DNA from: Catellatospora sp. IY07-71
GTDB lineage: Bacteria > Actinomycetota > Actinomycetes > Mycobacteriales > Micromonosporaceae
DNA: 64,000 bases
Direction: 5' to 3'
NCBI RefSeq assembly: GCF_018326265.1
Contig: NZ_AP023360.1
Location: forward strand, 6,755,001-6,819,000
A model generated the notes under the pieces. It did not search any database and had not been told where the DNA came from. It was given only the letters and a program-made list of their open reading frames with translations. This document shows, one piece after another, positions 33,431 through 40,800 of this stretch; position 1 is the stretch's first letter; the number at the start of each line of letters is the position of its first letter. The position numbers and the translations under genes were made by a program.

Positions 33431-35656
33431 ATGAGCCACGACCCGCGCCTGGCCCGCTTGAGCATCGCGGAGAAGGCCGCGCTGACCAGCGGCAGCGACT
33501 TCTGGCACACCACCGCCGTGGGCGACGTGCCCTCGATCATGGTCACCGACGGCCCGCACGGCGTACGCAAGCAGCCCGCCGGGGCCGACCTCGACCTCGG
33601 CGCCAGCGAGCCGGCGACCTGCTTCCCGCCCGCCGTCGCCCTCGGCTCGACTTGGGACGCCGAACTCGTCGGCCGGGTCGGCGCCGCGCTCGGCCGCGAG
33701 GCCCGCGCCATGGGCGTCTCCGTGCTGCTCGGACCGGGCGTCAACCTCAAGCGCACCCCGCTGGGCGGCCGCAACTTCGAGTACTACGCCGAGGACCCGC
33801 TGCTCACCGGCGTGCTCGCCACCGCCTGGGTGCAGGGCCTGCAGAGCCAGGGCGTCGGCGCCTCGCTCAAGCACTTCGCGGTCAACAGCCAGGAGACCGA
33901 CCGGATGCGCGTCAGCGCCGACGTCGACGAGCGCACCCTGCGCGAGCTCTACCTGCGCGCCTTCCAGCGGGTGGTGCGGCAGGCGCAGCCGTGGACGGTC
34001 ATGTGCGCCTACAACCGGATCAACGGGGTGTACGCCGCCCAGCACCGCTGGCTGCTCACCGAGGTGCTGCGCGGCGAGTGGGGCTTCGAGGGCCTCGTGG
34101 TGTCCGACTGGGGCGCCGTGGTCGACCGCGTCGCCTCCGTGCACGCCGGGCTCGACCTGACCATGCCCGGCCCCGCCGACGCCGGCGACCGCGCCCTGGT
34201 CGAGGCCGTCGAGCAGGGCGTCCTCGACCCCGCCGACCTCGACACCGCCGCCGCCCGGGTCCTGGCACTGGTCGACAGAGCCGTCGCCGCGGCCGACCCG
34301 GACGCGACCTATGACCAGGCGGCCCACCACGCGCTCGCCCGCGAGGCCGCCGCCCGCGGCGTCGTCCTGCTCAAGAACGACGGCGGCCTGCTCCCGCTCC
34401 CCCGGCGGGACGTCTCGCTCGCGGTCATCGGCGAGTTCGCCCGCACCCCGCGCTACCAGGGCGGCGGCAGCTCGCAGATCAACCCCACCCGGCTCGACGA
34501 CGCACTCACCGAGATCACCGCGCTCACCTCGGCACCGGTCGTCTTCGCGGCCGGCTACCAGCCCGACGGCTCCGCCGACGACACCCTGCTCGCCGAGGCC
34601 GTCGCGGCCGCCTGCGGCAGCGACGTCGCCGTCGTCTTCGTCGGCACCGCACACGAGACCGAGGGCCGCGACCGCGACGACCTCGACCTGCCCGCCGCGC
34701 ACCGCGCCCTCGTCGAGCAGGTGGCCGCCGCCAACCCGAACACCGTCGTCGTGCTGAGCAACGGCGCGGTCCTGCTGACCTCCCCCTGGGACCGGGCCGT
34801 GCCCGCGCTCGTCGAAGGCTGGCTGCTCGGGCAGGCCGGCGGCGGCGCACTGGCCGACGTGCTGTTCGGCGTGGTCAACCCGTCCGGGCGGCTCACCGAG
34901 ACGATCCCGCTGCGGCTCGCCCACCACCCGTCCCACCTCGACTTCCCCGGCGAGGCCGGGCACGTGCGCTACGGCGAGGGCCTGCACGCCGGATACCGCG
35001 GCTTCGACGCCCGCGAGCAGGAGGTCGCGTACCCGTTCGGGCACGGCCTGTCCTACACCTCGTTCGGCTACGGCCAGGCCGCCGCGACCGTGTCCGGCGA
35101 CCTGATCGAGGTGCGGGTCCCGGTCACCAACACCGGCGACCGGGACGGCCGCGAGATCGTGCAGGTGTACGCGAGCCTGCCCGGCTCGCCCGTCCGCCGT
35201 GCCCCACGCGAGCTGAAGGGCTTCGCCGTCGTCGACGTCGCCGCCGGTCAGACCGCCGAAGCCGTGGTCCACATCGAGCGCGCCGAGCTGGCCTACTGGG
35301 ACCCGCGCCTGGGCCGCTGGGCCGTCGAGGGCGGCGGGTACCTGCTCGCCGCCGGTGCGTCCTCCCGCGACCTGCGCACCTCGGTGACGGTCGAGGTCAC
35401 CGGCGACGACACCCGGGCGCCGCTGACCGCCGACTCGTCGCTGGGCGAGTGGCTGGCCGACCCGCAGGGCGCCGCCGTCCTCGGGCAGGCGCTCGCCGCG
35501 TCCTCCTCCGGCAGCGGCGCCCTGGCGGCGATGGCGGCCGACCCGGCCGTCTCCCTGTTCCTGGCCAGCCTGCCGCTGAGCCGGCTGGCCGGGTTCCCCG
35601 GCAGCACGTTCGGCCCCGACGCGATCGCGCAGCTGGTCGCGGCGGCCAACGCGTAG
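33431..35656 (+). CDS. GH3 beta-glucosidase
   Basis: The 741-residue protein has no signal peptide, so it is cytosolic. The GH3 barrel spans about 1-290, with DGPHGVRKQPAGAD, LKHFAVNSQETDRM and the nucleophile Asp226 in LVVSDWGAVVDR. The alpha/beta sandwich (about 310-520) carries GGGSSQINPT, and a fibronectin-like C-terminal domain follows (VPVTNTGDRDGREIVQVYAS). Such enzymes hydrolyse beta-glucosides taken up by the cell. AGGAG-type ribosome site. Divergent TetR and operator imply induction by substrate. Confidence 0.94.
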   Translation: MSHDPRLARLSIAEKAALTSGSDFWHTTAVGDVPSIMVTDGPHGVRKQPAGADLDLGASEPATCFPPAVALGSTWDAELVGRVGAALGREARAMGVSVLLGPGVNLKRTPLGGRNFEYYAEDPLLTGVLATAWVQGLQSQGVGASLKHFAVNSQETDRMRVSADVDERTLRELYLRAFQRVVRQAQPWTVMCAYNRINGVYAAQHRWLLTEVLRGEWGFEGLVVSDWGAVVDRVASVHAGLDLTMPGPADAGDRALVEAVEQGVLDPADLDTAAARVLALVDRAVAAADPDATYDQAAHHALAREAAARGVVLLKNDGGLLPLPRRDVSLAVIGEFARTPRYQGGGSSQINPTRLDDALTEITALTSAPVVFAAGYQPDGSADDTLLAEAVAAACGSDVAVVFVGTAHETEGRDRDDLDLPAAHRALVEQVAAANPNTVVVLSNGAVLLTSPWDRAVPALVEGWLLGQAGGGALADVLFGVVNPSGRLTETIPLRLAHHPSHLDFPGEAGHVRYGEGLHAGYRGFDAREQEVAYPFGHGLSYTSFGYGQAAATVSGDLIEVRVPVTNTGDRDGREIVQVYASLPGSPVRRAPRELKGFAVVDVAAGQTAEAVVHIERAELAYWDPRLGRWAVEGGGYLLAAGASSRDLRTSVTVEVTGDDTRAPLTADSSLGEWLADPQGAAVLGQALAASSSGSGALAAMAADPAVSLFLASLPLSRLAGFPGSTFGPDAIAQLVAAANA

Positions 35657-35856
35657 GCCCGTACCTCCCCCGGGTGAGGGCCGGGACGGAAAGCCGACTC
35701 AGCGGGTTTGCGCCCCGGTCCGAGCGATAAGGCTGTTTTGTACACAGCAGGCGTCGCCGCCCCGGGAGCGTGCGGCCGCCTCCACCCTCGCGCGACGGGG
35801 TGGAGGCGGCCGGCACACCGCCGGACGCCGGCACCGGACCGGACGGGGGAGGGCAC

Positions 35857-36168
35857 GTGAGCGGCTTGCTCGTCGGCACCGGCTGGGGTGGCCTGATCCG
35901 CCGCAGGGTGCGCGATTCGGCCGAGATCTGCGCGGTCCGGCGGGACTGGCCGGACCTGTACACCCACGAGTTCGTGGCCCCGCGCCTGACCGAGCAGGAC
36001 GCCGCGCAGGCCGCCCGCGCCGAACTCGCGTACTGGTGGCGCAGCCCGCTGCGGCCCCGGCTGTCCGTCGTGCGCATCAGCGCCAACGACTTCCGCATCC
36101 ACCGCCACCGCCGCGACTGCCGCGCCCCCGACTGCCCCGTCTCCACCCGCCGCCCCACCCCCCACTGA
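35857..36168 (+). CDS. hypothetical protein, 103 aa
   Basis: Start GTG 35857 follows an excellent GGGGGAGGG site. The protein is basic and soluble, with RRDWPDLYTHEFVAPRLTEQ and an Arg/His/Cys-rich C-terminus (IHRHRRDCRAPDCPVSTRR) that could bind metal or nucleic acid. No family recognised. An in-frame ATG at 35770 is possible but has no ribosome site. Confidence 0.65.
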   Translation: MSGLLVGTGWGGLIRRRVRDSAEICAVRRDWPDLYTHEFVAPRLTEQDAAQAARAELAYWWRSPLRPRLSVVRISANDFRIHRHRRDCRAPDCPVSTRRPTPH

Positions 36169-36184
36169 CCCCGCCCCACCCTGG

Positions 36185-36215
36185 CCCGCGCGCCCGCGCG
36201 CCCGCGCGCCCGCGC
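36185..36215. repeat. tandem CCCGCGCG repeat
   Basis: Almost four copies of the 8-bp unit CCCGCGCG, alternating purine-pyrimidine in large part, directly abutting the inverted-repeat element. Confidence 0.8.
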
Positions 36216-36294
36216 TTGATCGTCCGACTTGCCTGGCAGGTGGGCGTATCTTGAGCGCGCATTCCCCCAGGTGCCTGGCAAGTCTGACGATCAA
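36216..36294. repeat. 79-bp inverted-repeat element
   Basis: Arms of 23 bp at 36216-36238 and 36272-36294 match at 21 of 23 positions when one is reversed; the outer ends read TTGATCGTC and GACGATCAA. Each arm contains its own small palindrome TGCC-N-GGCA next to ACTTGCC. The 33-base spacer reads GGTGGGCGTATCTTGAGCGC and so on. The layout suits a repetitive palindromic (REP/MITE-like) element or a structured RNA. I recall similar sequences in Micromonosporaceae intergenic regions, unverified. Confidence 0.7.
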
Positions 36295-36415
36295 GGCCGT
36301 GCGGCCGCGGCCCGGCGCGCGATGTCCATTACCCGGCGGACAGCCGGGTGACTTTCCACCGCCGGCCACGGTTCCACCTGGACATCCGCTGGCGTGACGG
36401 CGAGACTGCTGTTAG

Positions 36416-36430
36416 TGAAAACGATTGTCA
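36416..36430. promoter_or_regulatory. Zur-like box
   Basis: TGAAAACGATTGTCA is close to the actinobacterial Zur consensus TGAAAATNATTTTCA (imperfect inverted repeat around the centre). The nearest downstream start is the 92-residue gene at 36518. No zinc transporter or zinc-free ribosomal protein gene is nearby. Confidence 0.55.
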
Positions 36431-36517
36431 GTGCTACCGGCTCCGGCGGCCTGACAGCCCGTTGGGCACGGTCGTGGCCGGACAGCGGCCACCGCCGACC
36501 TGGGAAGGGGCGGTGTC

Positions 36518-36796
36518 ATGGCGGACGAAACCGAGAACGAAGGCATTGCCCCTGCCGCCACCTGGATCGTCGTCAGCGGCGAGCAGGTCGGCGTCGGTGA
36601 CGCGGTGACCGTGGACCTGGGTGAGCCGACGCGCGGCGTCATCTGCGACGTCGACGGCGCTCGGGGCTTGCCGCTGGTGCGGGTGCAGGGTGCCGCCAGC
36701 ACCGACGAGCCCCTGGTCATGACCCCCGGGCAGATCATGGGCCGCGCTCCCGACGGCGGCAGAGCCGGGCGCGGCCGACCCGTTCAGGACGGGTAG
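36518..36796 (+). CDS. hypothetical protein, 92 aa
   Basis: ATG with GGAAGGGG upstream. The protein is small, acidic and soluble, with a likely beta-barrel-like core (ATWIVVSGEQVGVGDAVTVD, then RGVICDVDGARGLPLVRVQG). No membrane segment or cysteine cluster, apart from one Cys. No family recognised. Its end overlaps the convergent SDR gene by 13 bases. A Zur-like box lies 88 bases upstream of the start. Confidence 0.6.
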   Translation: MADETENEGIAPAATWIVVSGEQVGVGDAVTVDLGEPTRGVICDVDGARGLPLVRVQGAASTDEPLVMTPGQIMGRAPDGGRAGRGRPVQDG

Positions 36797-37620
36797 TCGG
36801 TGGAGACGGTGACGTCGGCCCACAGCTCGGTCTCGGCGAGGCGGGCGTGCTCCGCCTCGCGGGCACGCTGGAGGGCGTCGCTGCCGAGCAGCAGCCGCCG
36901 GGGCGGCTCGACGGCGTCCACCAGGTCGATGAGCACCTGCGCGGCCCGCACCGGGTCGCCCGGCTCGGTGCCCTGGTAGGACTCTCGGAATTGCAGGAAC
37001 CGTCCCACCGTGGCCTGGTAGTCCTCCCCCACCGGCGCGGCCGTGCGCCCGGCTCCGGCCGACCACTTGGTACGGAACCCGCCCGGCTCGACGATGGTCA
37101 CCTTCACCCCGAACGGCGCCACCTCGGCGGCCAGCACCTCGGAGAAGCCCTCCACCCCGAACTTCGCGGTCTGGTACGCCGCCAGCCCCGGCGTGCCGCC
37201 GACGCGCCCGCCGATCGAGGAGAACTGCAGCACGTGCCCGCGCCGCTGCCGCCGGAGCACGGGCAGCGCCGCCCTGGTCACGTTGACCACGCCGAACAGG
37301 TTCGTCTCCAGCTGGGCCCGGAACTCCTCGTCGGGCGTCTCCTCGATGGAGCCGGAGACGGCGTACCCGGCGTTGTTGACGAGCACGTCGAGCCCGCCGA
37401 AGGCGTCGACGGCGACTCGCACGGCGTCACGGGCCGCGGCGGCGTCGGTCACGTCGAGGGCCACCGCGCGCACCCGCTCGCCGTGTTCGCGTACCAGCTC
37501 GTCCAGAGTCTCGGGGCGCCGGGCGGCCGCCACGACGTTGTCGCCATGCGCCAGCACGGCCCGTGCGAGTTCATACCCGAACCCGCTCGACGTACCGGTG
37601 ATCAGCCAGGTCCTGGCCAT
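36784..37620 (-). CDS. short-chain dehydrogenase/reductase
   Basis: The 278-residue protein is a classical SDR: cofactor motif TGTSSGFG (8-15), NNAG at about 88, catalytic Ser in LQFSSIGG and YxxxK as YQTAK (about 153-157). The sequence resembles the actinobacterial 'oxidoreductase' SDRs of broad substrate range, with Arg after the second strand suggesting NADPH. No operon partner identifies the substrate. Confidence 0.93.
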   Translation of the reverse strand: MARTWLITGTSSGFGYELARAVLAHGDNVVAAARRPETLDELVREHGERVRAVALDVTDAAAARDAVRVAVDAFGGLDVLVNNAGYAVSGSIEETPDEEFRAQLETNLFGVVNVTRAALPVLRRQRRGHVLQFSSIGGRVGGTPGLAAYQTAKFGVEGFSEVLAAEVAPFGVKVTIVEPGGFRTKWSAGAGRTAAPVGEDYQATVGRFLQFRESYQGTEPGDPVRAAQVLIDLVDAVEPPRRLLLGSDALQRAREAEHARLAETELWADVTVSTDYPS

Positions 37621-37804
37621 TGTCGTCCCCCTTTCCGTCAGGTTCTAGGCTGACCCGGGGAGGCTGTCGCGGGGCCGGATCGACGATCTCTCCCAACTGG
37701 ACGGGGCACTTTTCCCGGAAATGGCGCTCATTGTCCATTTCGACAGGCTCCGCTGTTGGTGGATCTCTACAAAATTCCCTGTGCAGAGCTGATACGCACA
37801 GCGG

Positions 37805-37822
37805 TTACCTACTGGCGAGTAA
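37805..37822. promoter_or_regulatory. palindrome in the carboxylase promoter
   Basis: TTACCTACTGGCGAGTAA: outer TTAC/GTAA and inner TACT/AGTA arms around GGCG. Operator-like; the TACT-N4-AGTA form resembles TetR-type sites of fatty-acid genes (inference). Confidence 0.45.
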
Positions 37823-37835
37823 GTGCGAAGGTTTA

Positions 37836-37871
37836 GAACAGGGACCCCGCCCCTGAATGGGGTCCCTGTTC
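37836..37871 (+). promoter_or_regulatory. leader hairpin before the carboxylase gene
   Basis: GAACAGGGACCCC / GGGGTCCCTGTTC, 13-bp perfect stem with a 10-base loop. It is followed by CGGTTCTTGGAGG, where GGAGG is the ribosome site of the downstream gene. A terminator/attenuator or an mRNA-stabilising leader element. Confidence 0.65.
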
Positions 37872-37891
37872 GGTTCTTGGAGGCATACCCG

Positions 37892-40800
37892 GTGTTCAGT
37901 CGCATCGCCATCGTCAACCGCGGAGAGGCCGCCATGCGGCTGATCCACGCTGTCCGCGAGATCAACGCCGAGACAGGGGCGCCGCCGATCGAGACCATCG
38001 CGCTGTACACCGAGGCAGAGCGCACCGCCTCCTTCGTGCGCGAGGCCGACGACAGCTTCTGCCTCGGTCCCGCCTCGGCACGGCCGTACCTCGACCACGC
38101 GCTGCTGGAGCGGGCCCTGCTGGAGACCCGCGCGGACGCGGCCTGGGTCGGCTGGGGCTTCGTCGCCGAGGACCCGGCGTTCGCCGAGCTGTGCGAGAAG
38201 ATCGGCGTCACCTTCATCGGCCCGAGCGCCGAAGCGATGCTCAAGCTCGGTGACAAGATCGGCTCGAAGCTGATCGCCGAGGAGGTCGGCGTGCCGGTCG
38301 CGCCGTGGAGCCGCGGCGCCGTGGAGAGCCTCGACGCCGCCAAGCGCGCCGCCGCCGAGATCGGGTACCCGCTGATGCTCAAGGCCACCGCCGGTGGCGG
38401 CGGCCGCGGCATCCGCGTGGTGCGCAGCGACGAGGAGCTGGACGACGCGTACGACCGCACCAGCCTGGAGGCCAAGCGCGCCTTCGGCAGCGGCATCGTC
38501 TTCCTGGAGCGCCTGGTCACCGGCGCCCGCCACGTCGAGGTCCAGGTCATCGCCGACGGCCAGGGCACCGCCTGGGCGCTGGGCGTGCGCGACTGCTCCG
38601 TGCAGCGGCGCAACCAGAAGGTCATCGAGGAGTCGGCCTCCCCCGTGCTCGCCCCCGAGCAGATCAAGGAGGTCAAGTCGGCCGCCGAGCGGCTCGCCCT
38701 GGCCGTTGGCTACAAGGGCGCCGGCACCGTCGAGTTCCTCTACCACCCGGGCGAGAAGCTCTTCGCCTTCCTCGAGGTCAACACCCGCCTGCAGGTGGAG
38801 CACCCGATCACCGAGGCCGTCACCGACTTCGACCTGGTCAAGGCGCAGATCCACGTCGCCGCGGGCGGCCGGCTGGGCGATCGCGTGCCCACCGAGATCG
38901 GCCACGCCGTCGAGGCGCGGCTCAACGCCGAGGACCCGGACCGCGACTTCGCACCCTCGCCGGGCCGGATCGTGCGGCTGACCCTGCCCGCCGGTCCCGG
39001 CGTGCGGGTGGACACCGGTGTCGCCGAGGGCGACGTCATCCCCGCCGACTTCGACTCCATGATCGCCAAGATCATCGCGTACGGGCGTACCCGCGAGGAG
39101 GCGCTCGGCCGCCTGCGCCGGGCCGTCGCCGAGACCACCGTCATCATCGAGGGCGGCGCGACCAACAAGAGCTTCCTGCTCGACCTGCTCGACCAGCCCG
39201 AGGTCATCGACGGCAGCGCCGACACCGGCTGGATCGACCGGGTCCGCGCCGAGGGCCGCCTGGTCTCCACCAAGCACTCCGGCATCGCGCTGGCCGCCGC
39301 CGCCATCGAGGCGTACGAGGACGAGGCGCTGGTCGAGCAGCAGCGGCTGCTGTCCACCGCGCACGGCGGGCGCCCGCAGGTCCAGCACAAGAGCGGCCGC
39401 CCCATCGACCTCAAGCTGCGCGGCAGCGCCTACCGGGTGACCGTCGCGCAGATCGCCCCGCACCGTTTCCGGGTCGGCATCGACGACAACTCCACGGTGG
39501 ACGCCGAGGTCGAGCGCTTCGACGAGCACACCGGCCGGATCATCGTCAACGGCCGCCGGTTCCGCCTGGTCACCGATACGCACGGCCCGATCCACCTGGT
39601 CGAGGTCGACGGCGTGACGCACCGGGTCAGCCGCGACGAGGGCGGCGTGGTGCGCTCCCCCGCCCCGGCGCTGGTCGTGGCCGTGCCGCTGGAGGTCGGC
39701 GCCGAGGTCGAGGCGGGCGCGCCGGTGCTCGTGCTGGAGAGCATGAAGATGGAGACGGTGCTGCGCGCACCGGTGAAGTCCCGGGTGCGCGAGTGCCTGG
39801 TCACCGTCGGCAGCCAGGTCGAGACCGGTGCCCCGCTGCTGCGCCTGGAGCCGGTGGGCGACGACAGCGCCGCCGAGGCCGCCGAGACCGAGACCGTCGA
39901 CCTCGCCCTGCCGCAGGAGCCGGCCGGCCTGTCCGCCGAGGCGCGGGTCGCCCGCGGCAGCGCCGACCTGCGCAGCCTGCTGCTGGGCTACGACCTCGAC
40001 CCGCGCGACGAGCGCCGCGCGCTGTCGGCCTACCTGGCCGGGCGGGCCGAACTGGGCCACCGCCCGATCGAGGCCGAGGTGGGCCTGCTGCAGGTGTTCG
40101 CCGACCTGTCCGAGCTGAGCCGCAACCGGCCCGCCGGTGAGGAGAGCCGGGCCGACACCCGCGTGCACAGCCCGCGCGAGTACTTCCACACCTACCTGCA
40201 GAGCCTCGACGTCGAGCGGGCCGGGCTGCCGGACACGTTCCGGCAGCGGCTGGCGCGGGTGCTCGCGCACTACGGCATCGAGAGCTTCGACCGTACGCCC
40301 GCGCTGGAAGAGGCCGTGTTCCGGATCTTCCTCGCGCAGCAGCGGTCCTCGGCCGACGTGGCCGTGATCGTGGCGCTGCTGCGGCAGTGGCTGACCGACC
40401 CGATGCCCGGCGACGAGCAGCGCGCGATGGTCAGCCAGGCGCTGGAGCACCTGATCTCCGCCACGCAGGTCCGCTTCCCGGTGGTCAGCGACCTGGCCCG
40501 CAGCGTCGTGTTCCGCTGGGCCGCCCAGCCGATGCTGCGCCGCAAGCGCGCCGAGGTCTACAACGACGTCCGGGCCCACCTGCGTCACCTCGACCGGCAC
40601 CCGGACTCGGCCGACCGCGCCGAGCGCATCGCGCAGATGGTCGCCTCCCCGGAGCCGCTGGTCCGGCTGCTCGGCAAGCGCATCGGCCGGCCCGGCGCGG
40701 ACAACGGCCCGATGCTGGAGGTGCTGAGCCGCCGCTACTACGGCACCAAGGGCGCCGACGAGGGCCGCTGCTTCGAGCAGGCGGGCCACACCTTCTTCAC

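Larger units (their letters stand above)
36169..36517. other. 349-base intergenic region with repeat element and Zur-like box
   Basis: No supported gene. It contains, in order, an 8-bp tandem repeat (36185-36215), a 79-bp inverted-repeat element (36216-36294) and a Zur/Fur-type box (36416-36430), each listed separately. Confidence 0.7.

Noticed and set aside
36185-36294. CRISPR-like array at the tandem repeat and inverted repeat
   Set aside because: The units are 8 bp with no spacers, and there are no cas genes in the window.
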